Shown piece after piece: positions 18,183 through 26,507 of a DNA stretch of 64,000 bases (the first letter of the stretch is position 1; every line of letters begins with the position of its first letter). Source of the DNA: Tepidisphaera sp. (GTDB taxonomy: Bacteria; Planctomycetota; Phycisphaerae; Phycisphaerales; UBA1924); the NCBI GenBank assembly GCA_016124375.1, contig WGNV01000003.1, positions 124,001 through 188,000 of the forward strand, written 5' to 3'. A model generated the notes under the pieces. That model worked only from the letters and a program-made list of their open reading frames with translations. It did not search any database and was not told the DNA's origin. Both the position numbers and the translations under genes were made by a program.

Positions 18183-18584
18183 TTAGCCGCCCTTTTTCTT
18201 CTTCCCGCTCCCCGCCTTCTCCGGAGGCTTCGGCTCCGCCTCCGCCGCGGGCTGCGGCGGCGCCCCGCTCCCCGGCGCGGGCTGGGGCCACGGAATGCTC
18301 GCCGCGATCTCGTCCGCCCGCTTCGCCAACGCCACGTCGTTCTGCGTGATCCCCCCCGAATCGTGCGTGCTCGACGTCAGCGTCACGCGGCTATACCGGA
18401 TCATGATGTCCGGGTGGTGCTGCACTTCCTCCGCATACTTGGCCACCTGATCGACAAACATCATCGACGCCGCGAAATCCTTGAACTGAAACGTCCGCTG
18501 CACCGCCTCCCCCGCTTCCACCCACTCGGGCAACGTCTTGAGCGCGTCCTGCAACTGGGTAGAAGTGAGCTTTTCCGGGGGCAC
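18183..18584 (-). CDS. 4a-hydroxytetrahydrobiopterin dehydratase (pterin-4a-carbinolamine dehydratase)
   Basis: Small cytoplasmic enzyme of 133 residues that dehydrates 4a-hydroxy-tetrahydropterin so that the pterin cofactor can be recycled. The GTG at 18584 is chosen: GAGGAGA lies just upstream and the protein then begins at the normal family position. The family core is complete: 'VQHHPDIMIRYSRVTLTSST' with the catalytic paired His, then 'HDSGGIT..DVALAKRAD'. A 35-residue Pro/Ala/Lys-rich tail (ending GSGKKKKGG) extends beyond the usual 95-110 residues. No aromatic amino-acid hydroxylase is in the window, so its pterin partner is unknown. It is divergent from gluQ. Confidence 0.9.
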   Translation of the reverse strand: MPPEKLTSTQLQDALKTLPEWVEAGEAVQRTFQFKDFAASMMFVDQVAKYAEEVQHHPDIMIRYSRVTLTSSTHDSGGITQNDVALAKRADEIAASIPWPQPAPGSGAPPQPAAEAEPKPPEKAGSGKKKKGG

Positions 18585-18628
18585 GCTGGGTCTCCTCAGG
18601 TTGGTTGCCCATTCTACCGTCCTGCCGC

Positions 18629-19621
18629 GTGACCGTTCCCCCGCCCCAACCCCCCCTCGAGCCCCGCCGCTGCACGCGCCTGGCACCCTCCCCCACCGGC
18701 GCCCTCCACCTCGGCAACGCCCGCACCTTCCTCTGCACCTGGGCCCTGGCCCGCCAGCGCGCCTGGCACATCGTCCTGCGCGTCGAAGACCTCGACACCC
18801 CGCGCATCAAGCCCGGCGTCATCGACCTCACCATCGACCTCCTCGCCTGGCTCGGACTCGATTGGGACCAAGGCCCCATCATCCAATCGCACGAGCCCGC
18901 GCCCCATCTCGCGGCCATGCACACCCTCGCCGCGCAGGGCCTCGTCTACCCGTGCGATCTCTCCCGCGCCCAGATCGAACAGGCCGCCAGCGCCCCGCAA
19001 GAAGGCGCCCACGACATCGCCTTTCCCGCCTCGCTGCGCCCAACCACCATCCCCCGCCGCTTCGATGACGCCCCGCCCAGTTGGCGCCTCATCGTCCCGC
19101 CCGGCCCCACCACCTTCACCGACGCCTTCGCCGGTCCCCAATCCTTCGACATCTCCGCCATCGTCGGCGACTTCGTCGTCTGGACCCGCCGCGACCCCAC
19201 CAAGCCCGGCCAACCCGCCTACCAGCTCGCCGTCGTCGTCGACGACGCCCGCCAGGGCATCACCGATGTCATCCGGGGCGACGACCTGCTCGACAGCGCC
19301 GCCCGCCAGTTGCTGCTGTACCGCGCCCTGGGCCTCGCCCCAGAGCCCAACTACTGGCATCTGCCGCTGGTCCTCGGCCCGGACGGCAAGCGCCTAGCCA
19401 AGCGCCACGGCGACACGCGCCTGGACACCTACCGCGCCCAGGGCGTCTCCCCCCAGCGCGTCGTCGGACTCCTCGCCAGTTACTGCGGCTTGATCCCCTC
19501 GCCCCGCCCCATGACCGCTTCCGAGTTCCGCGATCGATTCCAAATCACTATGATCCCCCATGTTCCGGCCCGCTTCACCCAGGAGCACCACCATTGGCTG
19601 CTGAAAAAGGACGTTTCTTGA
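18629..19621 (+). CDS. gluQ: Glutamyl-Q tRNA(Asp) synthetase
   Basis: Truncated glutamyl-tRNA synthetase paralogue of about 330 residues that attaches glutamate to queuosine 34 of tRNA-Asp. It has the catalytic domain only, with the HIGH-like motif in 'APSPTGALHLGNART' and the KMSKS-like motif 'KRLAKRHGD'. The anticodon-binding domain is absent, as expected. The zinc-site cysteines of the E. coli enzyme are largely missing ('YPCDLSR' keeps one Cys). The GTG at 18629 is a tentative start, with a TTG at 18605 as the alternative. Its stop codon overlaps the start of the DUF192 gene, indicating translational coupling. Confidence 0.88.
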   Translation: MTVPPPQPPLEPRRCTRLAPSPTGALHLGNARTFLCTWALARQRAWHIVLRVEDLDTPRIKPGVIDLTIDLLAWLGLDWDQGPIIQSHEPAPHLAAMHTLAAQGLVYPCDLSRAQIEQAASAPQEGAHDIAFPASLRPTTIPRRFDDAPPSWRLIVPPGPTTFTDAFAGPQSFDISAIVGDFVVWTRRDPTKPGQPAYQLAVVVDDARQGITDVIRGDDLLDSAARQLLLYRALGLAPEPNYWHLPLVLGPDGKRLAKRHGDTRLDTYRAQGVSPQRVVGLLASYCGLIPSPRPMTASEFRDRFQITMIPHVPARFTQEHHHWLLKKDVS

Positions 19622-20220
19622 AATCCGCGGCTGGCCTCCTCATCTTCCTCATCCTCGGCGGCTCCCTCATCGTCATGGGCCAGAAGGACGCCGACAAAGG
19701 CTCCGGCACCCCCGCCGCCAAAGGCGCCGACAAGAAAGCCGACAAAGACCAGCCCAAGACCGCCCCCGTCACCATCGCCGGCAAACCCTTCACCCTCGAG
19801 CTCGCCATCGATCAGAAGGTCCAGTTCAAGGGCCTGGGCGACCGCACCGAGATCAAGCCCGACGGCGGCATGCTCTTCGTCTTCTCCAAACCCGAGGCCC
19901 GCGCCTTCGTCATGCGCGACTGCCCCATCCCCATCGACATCATTTATCTGGACGGCTCGGGCCGCGTCGTCGCGACCTATAAAATGACCCCCGAGCCCCC
20001 CCGCAGCGAGGCCGAGAAAAAGCTCTCCCTTCCCTATCCCTCCGCCCCCGAATGGGCGGCCATGAACAACGACTACGAAGACCGCCTCAAAAAATACCCC
20101 TCCGGCTTCGCCGCCCAGTTCGTCATCGAACTCAAGGGCAACACCCTCGACACCCTCAACGTCAAAAAAGGCGACAAGATCGACTTCGACATCGAGGGCT
20201 TGAAGAAGCTCGCCAAATAG
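19618..20220 (+). CDS. DUF192 family protein, membrane-anchored or secreted
   Basis: Protein of 200 residues. The TTG at 19618 overlaps the gluQ stop codon (TTGA) and has AAAAAGG upstream, so it is probably translated by coupling. The N-terminal hydrophobic segment (residues 4-20) is a signal peptide or anchor, followed by a Lys/Asp/Ala-rich linker. The DUF192 domain covers about 60-200 and shows the family pattern 'GLGDRTEI...GGMLFVF...AFVMRDCPIPIDIIYLD'. The family is usually exported and of unknown biochemical role. Confidence 0.85.
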   Translation: MKSAAGLLIFLILGGSLIVMGQKDADKGSGTPAAKGADKKADKDQPKTAPVTIAGKPFTLELAIDQKVQFKGLGDRTEIKPDGGMLFVFSKPEARAFVMRDCPIPIDIIYLDGSGRVVATYKMTPEPPRSEAEKKLSLPYPSAPEWAAMNNDYEDRLKKYPSGFAAQFVIELKGNTLDTLNVKKGDKIDFDIEGLKKLAK

Positions 20221-20224
20221 GCCG

Positions 20225-21499
20225 ATGTGCCCTTGGTCCGCCCGGGTGCCTTTTTCCGGGGGCAGAGGGCCAGCCGGGTTGCCGCAACAGACGCTTCATG
20301 TCGTGACCTCCGACTCCGTGCGCCAGGTCTGGCCCAGGTGGCTCACACCCCTCAAGTCCTCCTGGCCCTGCGACGCGCCCACCCTCCGCGAAGTCAGCCT
20401 CGACGCCGTTTTATCGGAGCTCACCCCCGACGCCCACCAGCCCATGCGGGGAGATGACGCCGTGCTCGCCGTGCTGAGCCGCGACGAACCCGCCGCCCAG
20501 ATCGACCGCCTCACCGAAGGCCTCCTCGAACACCAGATCCCCGGGGTCATCCTTCTCGAAGACCCCACCGACTGGCGCATGGTCCAGCGCCAGGGCGTCA
20601 TCTTCGAATCCTGGAACGCCGATCCGCGCACCCTCGCCGGTATGCTCTACGCCCTGTGCGAGCGCCAGCAAACCGTCCGCCTGCTTGGCCGCGAGGTGCA
20701 ACTGGCCCTGCGCTGCCAGGGCGGCATCCGCCACGAGATGGACCGCCTGCACGAAGAGCTGCACCTGGCGGCCAGCATCCAGCGCGAGTTCACCTCCAGC
20801 CCCGTGCCGCGCGTCCCCGGGCTCGACATCAGCGTGCTGTTCCGCCCCGTCAACTTCGTCTCGGGCGACGTCTACAACGTCCGCGACCTGGGCGATGGGC
20901 ACGCCGCCTTCCTCCTCGCCGACGCCGTCGGTCACGGCGTCCCCGCCGCGCTGCTCACCATGGTGCTCACCAGCGGGCTGAACACCCGCTCCGAATCCGG
21001 CGCGCTGCTCCCGCCCCACCAGGTGCTTCGCGCCCTCAACCAGCGCATGTGCGACATGTGCCTGGGCACCGGCCGCTTCGCCACCGCGGTCTACGGCGTC
21101 ATCGACGCCAACTCCCGCAAGGTCACCCTCGCCGGCGCGGGCCACCCCCTGCCCATCGTCATCGGCAACAACAACAGCCGCGAGATCGAAACCCACGGCC
21201 CGCTGCTGGGCGTCTTCGACGCCGCCGAGTTCGACCAGGCCGAGTTCACCCTCGACGAAACCGACTCGCTGCTGCTCTACACCGACGGCCTGGAAGCCGC
21301 CTTCCCAACGCCGACTTCACACGACCCCAAAGAAAAACGCGCCCGCTGGCTCAGCGAAATGGCCCACGCCCTGCGAGGCCAGGAAGGCAACGCGGGCGCC
21401 CGCATGCTCACGGAACTGCAACTCATGCTCGACAGCCAGGCCGGCTCGCTCCACCAGGGCGACGATGTCACCGCAGTATGCATCGCCAAGGCGGCGTGA
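20225..21499 (+). CDS. PP2C-type SpoIIE/RsbU family serine phosphatase
   Basis: Protein phosphatase of 424 residues. An N-terminal region (about 30-150) resembles a receiver or ligand-sensing domain without a clear phospho-acceptor. A coiled segment 'GIRHEMDRLHEELHLAASIQREF' leads into the PPM/SpoIIE domain. Metal-binding aspartates are visible in 'FVSGDVYNV', 'LLADAVGHGVPAAL' and the late 'LLLYTDGLEAA' and 'QGDDVTAV'. Such proteins normally dephosphorylate anti-anti-sigma factors in partner-switching pathways; no partner gene lies nearby. The ATG at 20225 lies four bases after the DUF192 stop. A GTG at 20303 would remove an unconvincing leader, so the start is uncertain. Confidence 0.88.
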   Translation: MCPWSARVPFSGGRGPAGLPQQTLHVVTSDSVRQVWPRWLTPLKSSWPCDAPTLREVSLDAVLSELTPDAHQPMRGDDAVLAVLSRDEPAAQIDRLTEGLLEHQIPGVILLEDPTDWRMVQRQGVIFESWNADPRTLAGMLYALCERQQTVRLLGREVQLALRCQGGIRHEMDRLHEELHLAASIQREFTSSPVPRVPGLDISVLFRPVNFVSGDVYNVRDLGDGHAAFLLADAVGHGVPAALLTMVLTSGLNTRSESGALLPPHQVLRALNQRMCDMCLGTGRFATAVYGVIDANSRKVTLAGAGHPLPIVIGNNNSREIETHGPLLGVFDAAEFDQAEFTLDETDSLLLYTDGLEAAFPTPTSHDPKEKRARWLSEMAHALRGQEGNAGARMLTELQLMLDSQAGSLHQGDDVTAVCIAKAA

Positions 21500-21551
21500 G
21501 CGTTCGACTCTTGATTGGGCAGCGGGCGACTCTTGCAAACTCCAGCATCTT

Positions 21552-21605
21552 TGACGCCGGACCTGATTCTTGACGCCGGACCTGAGTCCTCGAAGGTCCG
21601 GGTCG
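21552..21605. repeat. Palindromic repeat family B, one partial and one full copy in tandem
   Basis: A partial unit TGACGCCGGACCTGATTCT (21552-21570) is followed by a full unit (21571-21605) with an 8-bp inverted repeat CCGGACCT/AGGTCCGG around GAGTCCTCGA. A third copy lies at 22482-22516. The two full copies bracket the clpS operon. Confidence 0.8.
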
Positions 21606-21635
21606 GCCACGCTCTCACACCCGGAACTTTGGCAC

Positions 21636-22076
21636 CTACCCCGCCCCCTCCACCAAATCCAAAAACGCCTCCAGGTGCCGCAGCACAAACGCCTCCACCG
21701 CCGCCGCCGTCGCCCCCTCGTCCCGCCCCCAGCAGCACGCTACCGGCGTCGGCTCATCCTGCATCTGCACCACGTATACCCCCTCCACCGCCAGCACACT
21801 GGGCACGCGGCTGGCCAAAAACGCCGCCAGCGCATTCACTCCCGGCGCCCCCACGCAAATCGTCGGCAGCGCCCGCAAGTCATCATGGTTCATCATCCAC
21901 AAATCGCTGCACACGATGACATCGTCCGGCGCCAGCCCCATCTCGCGCGCGTCGCACGCCGCCAGCACCTGCTCGCGCAGCGCGTACGCCAGCGGCCGGT
22001 CGTGCGTCTCCGCCGCCAGGTGCGCCCCCGTCACGATCAATATCGCGGTGCGTCCCCGCTCATCCCCCGGCGTCAC
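21636..22076 (-). CDS. Hypothetical protein translationally coupled to clpS
   Basis: Protein of 146 residues that I do not recognise. It contains an alternating alpha/beta pattern: 'TAILIVTGAHLA' near the start, 'DDVIVCSDLWMMN' in the middle, 'VLAVEGVYVVQM' later, and a final helix 'EAFVLRHLEAFLDLVEG'. This suggests a small Rossmann-like or sensor domain with no signal peptide. Its ATG overlaps the clpS stop (ATGA), so it is very likely made with ClpS. A role near adaptor-mediated proteolysis is only a guess from position. Confidence 0.7.
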   Translation of the reverse strand: MTPGDERGRTAILIVTGAHLAAETHDRPLAYALREQVLAACDAREMGLAPDDVIVCSDLWMMNHDDLRALPTICVGAPGVNALAAFLASRVPSVLAVEGVYVVQMQDEPTPVACCWGRDEGATAAAVEAFVLRHLEAFLDLVEGAG

Positions 22077-22417
22077 GCGGCTGGCTCGATGGTGACCGTC
22101 AGTTTCTTCGTCTGAAACTGCTCCTGGTACAACTCCGCCTTTTCCTTGTGCGTCACCAGCAGCAGCGTCAGCCCACGCGTGTGCGCCTCCAGCATCGCCG
22201 TCACCGCCCGCTCCTTGTTCAGCGGCGTCAACTCCATGATCGACTCCACCACGAACACCATGTCGTTGTGATCATCGTTGTGCAGCAGCACGCGATAAGG
22301 GGGCAACTGGTCCGCCTTGGGCGGCGCGGGCTTGGTTTCCGTCTTCGCGGCAGGAGGCGGCGCAGTCGCCACCGGGGCCTCAGTCTGCTCAGGAGTGCGA
22401 GGGGCTTCGTCGCTCAT
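22073..22417 (-). CDS. clpS: ATP-dependent Clp protease adaptor ClpS
   Basis: Adaptor of 114 residues that delivers N-degron substrates to ClpA/ClpC-ClpP. The ATG at 22417 is chosen over an upstream in-frame ATG. A 45-residue Pro/Ala/Lys-rich tail precedes the ClpS core. The core has the hallmark 'YRVLLHNDDHNDMVFVVESI' with the Asn-Asp-Asp residues that contact the substrate N-terminus, then 'EAHTRGLTLLLVTHKEKAELYQEQF', which contains the His of the binding pocket. The long N-terminal tail is typical of adaptors, which insert it into the Clp pore. The first gene of a two-gene unit. Confidence 0.88.
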   Translation of the reverse strand: MSDEAPRTPEQTEAPVATAPPPAAKTETKPAPPKADQLPPYRVLLHNDDHNDMVFVVESIMELTPLNKERAVTAMLEAHTRGLTLLLVTHKEKAELYQEQFQTKKLTVTIEPAA

Positions 22418-22481
22418 GCCTGCATTGTTGGCGAGGCGGCACACCCGTGCACACCGTTGTCGTTTTCGGACATTTGGCCGC

Positions 22482-22516
22482 TGACGCCGGGCCTGAGTCC
22501 TCGAAGGTCCGGGTCG
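22482..22516. repeat. Palindromic repeat family B, copy 3
   Basis: Identical to 21571-21605 over 35 bases except one position (A to G). It lies between the starts and ends of clpS and nuoB, which are on the same strand. Confidence 0.8.
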
Positions 22517-22533
22517 AACCCGCCAAGGGCTCC

Positions 22534-23100
22534 CTACCGCCCCGGCATCGTCACGCCCACCGGCTGAGGCTTGGGCACATAGTTGGGCTGCAGTACCAAC
22601 CCCAGCGGCACTCGCTTCCCGCCCTGGGGCGGAATGCCTTCCTGGTCAATATGCCGCTGAATCGCCATCACGCCCTCGATCAACTGCTCCGGCCGCGGCG
22701 GGCACCCGGGCACGTACACATCCACCGGGATGAACTGGTCGCACCCCTGCACCACCGCGTACGTGTCAAACACGCCCCCGGTGCTCGCACACGCCCCCAT
22801 GCTGATCACCCACTTGGGCTCGGGCATCTGCTCATACGTCCGCTGCAACACCGGCAACATCTTCACCGCGATTCGCCCCGCCACAATCAGCAGGTCCGCC
22901 TGCCGCGGGCTGAACCGCATCACCTCGGCCCCGAACCGCGCCAGGTCATAGCGGCTGCACGCCGTGGCCATCAGCTCAATCCCGCAGCACGCCGTCGCAA
23001 ACGGCATGGGCCACAGACTGCTGCGCCGTGCCCAGTTGATGACGTGACGCAGCTGCGTCGTGACGAAACCTTCGGATGGCAACGCGGCTTCTAGACCCAT
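22534..23100 (-). CDS. nuoB: NADH-quinone oxidoreductase subunit B (NuoB)
   Basis: Complex I subunit of 188 residues that carries the last iron-sulfur cluster (N2) before quinone. All four ligands are present: the tandem cysteines in 'TACCGIELM', Cys in '[10 protein letters not shown]' and Cys in '[10 protein letters not shown]'. The N-terminus '[31 protein letters not shown]' is a normal start. Nothing else of complex I is present: the next gene upstream is divergent and the next downstream is clpS. The gene is therefore an isolated nuoB, and whether it serves a complex encoded elsewhere cannot be seen here. Confidence 0.95.
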   Translation of the reverse strand: MGLEAALPSEGFVTTQLRHVINWARRSSLWPMPFATACCGIELMATACSRYDLARFGAEVMRFSPRQADLLIVAGRIAVKMLPVLQRTYEQMPEPKWVISMGACASTGGVFDTYAVVQGCDQFIPVDVYVPGCPPRPEQLIEGVMAIQRHIDQEGIPPQGGKRVPLGLVLQPNYVPKPQPVGVTMPGR

Positions 23101-23176
23101 GCCAGACTATACGTCCGCCGAAACCCCTTGGATGTTGCCCGCAACCCGCGAAGGGCCTCGCCGGTACGCTGATCCC

Positions 23177-23887
23177 ATGCCCCGGGCCCGAATATGTCTG
23201 AACTGCGGCACAGACTTCGGCGCCGCCGCCCCCTGGCAAGAGCCCCACTACGCCATGCTCGTCTGCACCTGCCCCTCCTGCGGCCAGGTCTCCCCCGCCC
23301 CGCGACGCCCGCGACCGTTCAAACGCGCCCTGCGCCCCTGGCTCACCCTCGCCAAACACGTCGCACTCGCCTTCCTCGTCGTGCTCTTCTTCGTCGCGAT
23401 GACCGCCCTCAGCGAGTCGATGCTCGGCTCTTTCAACCTCGACACAGAACGCCTCGTCGCCCCGGGCGGGTGGCGCTTCGCCGCCCAACGCCTGCCCGAG
23501 GCCTGGGACGCGCTGCTCGGGGGCGATATCTCGATCCCCACCGCGATCTTCTGCCGCCTCCTAGGCGGCTTCGTCTTCGGCCTCTGGGTCGCCTCACACA
23601 CCCGCGACACGCGCCACGCCCTGCACGCCACCGCCATCGTGCTCGCCGCACTCTCGGCCTTCGGTCTCACTGTCGGCGCGAGAAACACCCTCGACTTCCA
23701 GCCCAACACGCCCTTCTCGCAGTGGCTCTGGCAGGCCGCGGCTTTCCTGGTCGCCATCCTCGCCTCGGCGCTCTTCACCCCCCTCGGCATGCTCTGCCGC
23801 GGGATGCTCGACCGCCTCCGATTCATCGCTCGCCGCCAGTGGTTGAGAAAGCGCCTCCGCCGCGCCCGCGCCGCCCGACACGCCTGA
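23177..23887 (+). CDS. Zinc-ribbon membrane protein (paralogue 1)
   Basis: Protein of 236 residues of unknown role. The N-terminus is a zinc ribbon with 'CLNCG' and, after a spacer containing 'EPHYAM', 'CPSCG'. Four hydrophobic segments follow (about residues 60-80, 118-135, 150-170 and 185-205) and the tail is very basic. The next gene has the same layout, including 'EPHYQM' between the Cys pairs, so the two are tandem paralogues. No signal peptide is present; the ribbon should face the cytoplasm. The ATG at 23177 gives the ribbon at the extreme N-terminus. Confidence 0.75.
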   Translation: MPRARICLNCGTDFGAAAPWQEPHYAMLVCTCPSCGQVSPAPRRPRPFKRALRPWLTLAKHVALAFLVVLFFVAMTALSESMLGSFNLDTERLVAPGGWRFAAQRLPEAWDALLGGDISIPTAIFCRLLGGFVFGLWVASHTRDTRHALHATAIVLAALSAFGLTVGARNTLDFQPNTPFSQWLWQAAAFLVAILASALFTPLGMLCRGMLDRLRFIARRQWLRKRLRRARAARHA

Positions 23888-23916
23888 GCCCGAGCCCACC
23901 ACCAAAGGCCCCTCGA

Positions 23917-24870
23917 ATGAACACGACCCGCCACGCCGACGAGCCTGCCGCAACCCGCCCCGAGCACACCTCGAAAGACTCAGCCGATCCGGCCTCCGGC
24001 GCCCGCCGCGTCGGCCACGTCGACGGCGATCGCGCCTGCCACGCCTGCGGCTTCAACCTCCGAGGTCAAGTCGTCGTCCGCGAACCTCACTACCAGATGA
24101 TCATGGTCCAGTGCCCAGAGTGCGGCACCCCCTCGCCCCTGCTCGAATACCCGCGCGTCGGCTCCTGGATCACCCGTCTGCACATCTTCCTCCTCATGCT
24201 CCTCTTCTCCCTGCTCATCGCCGGGTTCATCTTCACGGGCTTTCTGGCCTGGCGCTCCTCCTACCAGTCGATGAGCGCCGTCGTCGAACCCCTGGCCAAC
24301 CTCATCGCCAACGACTACATCGAATACGCCAAGCCCCGCGCCGCCACCGCCGGCACGAACGCCTGGTGGGGCCAGCAGGCGCCCAGCCCCTGGACCGTCG
24401 TCGAACTGCCCTGGTGGGACAAGTACAAGCACACGCAATCGGGTCAGCCTCAACGATCGCTTCTCCAGCCGCTCGGTTCCCGCGCGTTCGCCTCGTGGCT
24501 CAACGAGTGCCTGGTGCTGCTCCCCCTGTGCGCCCTCATCGCCTGCGCCCTCCCGAGCTGGAAGCGCCGACGCCTGCTGCTCGTGCCCCTCATCGGCATG
24601 CTGGTCGCGATCACCCTCGCCGTGTCCTGGAAGTACTACGTCTTTGGACCCCGGGTCGGCTACCTCGACGCCACCGCCGCCGCACTGGAGATCGCCCCCT
24701 GGTGGGTCATCGCTCTGCCGCTCACCGTCAGCGGCGTCATCATGCTCCTGGGCACACTCCTCGGCCGCCCCGCCGGACGCCGCCTCGTCACCTTTCTCCT
24801 CCCGCCCCGCCAGTGGGCCTCCTTCGGCTTTCTCTGGGCGGCCGACGGCCTCGACCTGCCGCGGGCCTAG
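23917..24870 (+). CDS. Zinc-ribbon membrane protein (paralogue 2)
   Basis: Protein of 317 residues of unknown role. A polar N-terminal 40 residues precede a zinc ribbon ('CHACGFNLRGQ' then 'EPHYQM' and 'CPECG', about 42-72). About five hydrophobic segments follow, the first near 88-112 and the rest after residue 195, separated by a large loop rich in Trp ('NAWWGQQ', 'ELPWWDKY'). It begins 29 bases after paralogue 1 and is probably co-transcribed. The ribbon resembles those that precede membrane domains in other planctomycete proteins, but I know of no assigned function. Confidence 0.75.
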   Translation: MNTTRHADEPAATRPEHTSKDSADPASGARRVGHVDGDRACHACGFNLRGQVVVREPHYQMIMVQCPECGTPSPLLEYPRVGSWITRLHIFLLMLLFSLLIAGFIFTGFLAWRSSYQSMSAVVEPLANLIANDYIEYAKPRAATAGTNAWWGQQAPSPWTVVELPWWDKYKHTQSGQPQRSLLQPLGSRAFASWLNECLVLLPLCALIACALPSWKRRRLLLVPLIGMLVAITLAVSWKYYVFGPRVGYLDATAAALEIAPWWVIALPLTVSGVIMLLGTLLGRPAGRRLVTFLLPPRQWASFGFLWAADGLDLPRA

Positions 24871-25204
24871 ACCGCCACCCGCCCCGCTACAACCCGCCGC
24901 ACGCCCCAATCTTGCCCAAGCTCACACGCCTCCCACCGCCAGGGGGTTGTGCGCTTCCCATGGGTTTTGCTAGCATGCTGCTTCAACGCTGCGGGCGCCG
25001 CCTTCAGACACGCTCGCACTCGTCGTGGGCTTCAGTTGCTCGGCTGCGATTGATCGACCGGCTAGTTCCGCGGCTATCCGCCGCACGGAGTGAACGCTCG
25101 CGGCACATCAACCAGTCGCCGCCCCGCCATTTTTCCATCCACCCGCCCGCGGCCTGCGTACGGCCCCGGACCCGAGGAGATTCCTTGAGCAAGAGGAGAC
25201 AGAG
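24871..25204. other. Intergenic region upstream of the HAF-repeat gene
   Basis: About 330 bases without a supported gene. A weak promoter-like pair TTGTGC (24947-24952) and TAGCAT (24971-24976), spaced 18 bases, is the only candidate signal. The ribosome site GAGGAGAC just before 25205 belongs to the next gene. Confidence 0.4.
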
Positions 25205-26359
25205 ATGAGACAGTTCCCCAGCACCCACATCACCCTCGCCGTCGCCGCCCTCGTCGCCGCATCCCAGGCCGCCAGCGCCCAATCCATCGTCGACCTCGGC
25301 GTCCTCCCAGGCGGATCCACCGCCCAGGCCGTCGGCGTCAGCGCCAATGGTGACACCGCCGCAGGCACCGTCGATCTCTTCGGCCCCGGCCCCTCCCGCG
25401 GCTTCCGCTGGACCAGCCAGGGCCTCACCGACATCGGCGCCCTGCCCGACAGCACCGGCACCTGGGTCAATGGCATCAGCGCCGATGGTGACTCCCTCGC
25501 CGGCACCGGATTCCTCAACTCCGGCTTCCAGCACGCCATCCGCTGGACCCGCCGCGGCGGCGTTGTCGAAGACCTCGGCGTCCTCCCCGGCGGCTCCGCC
25601 TCCGAGGCCTACGGCGTCAGCGGCAATGGCGGCGCCGTCGTCGGCGCCAGCACCACCGCCGACAGCTTCCACGCCTTCCGCTGGACCCGCCAACGCGGCC
25701 TCCAGGACCTCGGCACCCTCCCCACCGGCACCTACTCCTTCGCCCTCGCCGTCAGCATCAACGGCACCTCCGTCACCGGTTACGCCGACGCCGCCGGCGC
25801 CGACCACGCCTTCATCTGGACCACCCGAAACGGCATGACCGACCTTGGCACCATCAACCCCGGCGAATCCTCCGTCGGATACGCCATCGGCGCCGAGGGC
25901 GGCACCGTCGCCGGGTACAGCGGCAACCAGGCCGCCCTCTGGCGACATGACCGCGTCCGTGGCCTGGGAATCCTCCCCGGCGGCAACTTCACCGTCGGCT
26001 ACGCCGTCAGCGCGGGCGGCCAGGTCGTCGCCGGCGCCGGCGACACCAACGGCAACACCGTCGCCACCCTCTGGACCAACCACCTCGGCATGCTCGACCT
26101 CAACGCCTTCCTCCCCACCATCGGCATCGACCTCACCGGCTGGCAACTCACCGTCGCCTCCGGCCTCTCCGCTGATGGCTCCACCATCGTCGGTCGCGGC
26201 TCCCACGACGGCCAGGACCGCGCCTGGCTCGTTCACATGCCCCGTGGCTGGCGCCTCGGCGCCGCCGGCGTCGGCACCGGCACCGGTGGCTGCGATCACC
26301 AGGACGATGACGGCGACGACGATGACGACGACTCAAGCTTCCACGACTGCCACCACTAA
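25205..26359 (+). CDS. Exported HAF-repeat protein with acidic His/Cys tail
   Basis: Secreted protein of 384 residues. The signal peptide ends at 'ASAQS' (about residue 26) and a strong GAGGAG ribosome site precedes the start. The body is a chain of HAF repeats: 'DLGVLPGG....A.GVS.NG..V.G......HAFRWT' recurs about seven times, which predicts a beta-propeller-like exported protein. The tail is odd: a glycine linker, then an Asp run ('DDDGDDDDDD') and the end 'SSFHDCHH', which looks able to bind divalent metal ions. No sorting signal of PEP-CTERM type is seen. The function of HAF proteins is unknown. Confidence 0.88.
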   Translation: MRQFPSTHITLAVAALVAASQAASAQSIVDLGVLPGGSTAQAVGVSANGDTAAGTVDLFGPGPSRGFRWTSQGLTDIGALPDSTGTWVNGISADGDSLAGTGFLNSGFQHAIRWTRRGGVVEDLGVLPGGSASEAYGVSGNGGAVVGASTTADSFHAFRWTRQRGLQDLGTLPTGTYSFALAVSINGTSVTGYADAAGADHAFIWTTRNGMTDLGTINPGESSVGYAIGAEGGTVAGYSGNQAALWRHDRVRGLGILPGGNFTVGYAVSAGGQVVAGAGDTNGNTVATLWTNHLGMLDLNAFLPTIGIDLTGWQLTVASGLSADGSTIVGRGSHDGQDRAWLVHMPRGWRLGAAGVGTGTGGCDHQDDDGDDDDDDSSFHDCHH

Positions 26360-26383
26360 CTCATAACGAGCTCAAAGCGCCAA

Positions 26384-26410
26384 CGAGCCCGAAGCGCAAG
26401 CGAGGGTCTC
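26384..26410. repeat. Palindromic repeat family A, half copy
   Basis: CGAGCCCGAAGCGC then AAGCGAGGGTCTC matches the left half of copy 1 (11467-11493) with one change. The second arm is absent. Confidence 0.75.
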
Positions 26411-26462
26411 CGCGACTACCAGACAACAACACGCTTCTCCCCACCAACCCACCCACAACCCC

Positions 26463-26498
26463 GCGGCCCCGGCACCACGCCGGGGCCGCTTTGCGTTT
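26463..26498 (+). terminator. Terminator downstream of the HAF gene
   Basis: A perfect 11-bp GC stem (26463-26473 with 26479-26489) with loop ACCAC is followed by TTTGCGTTTT. Confidence 0.75.
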
Positions 26499-26507
26499 TG
26501 CCGCGCC

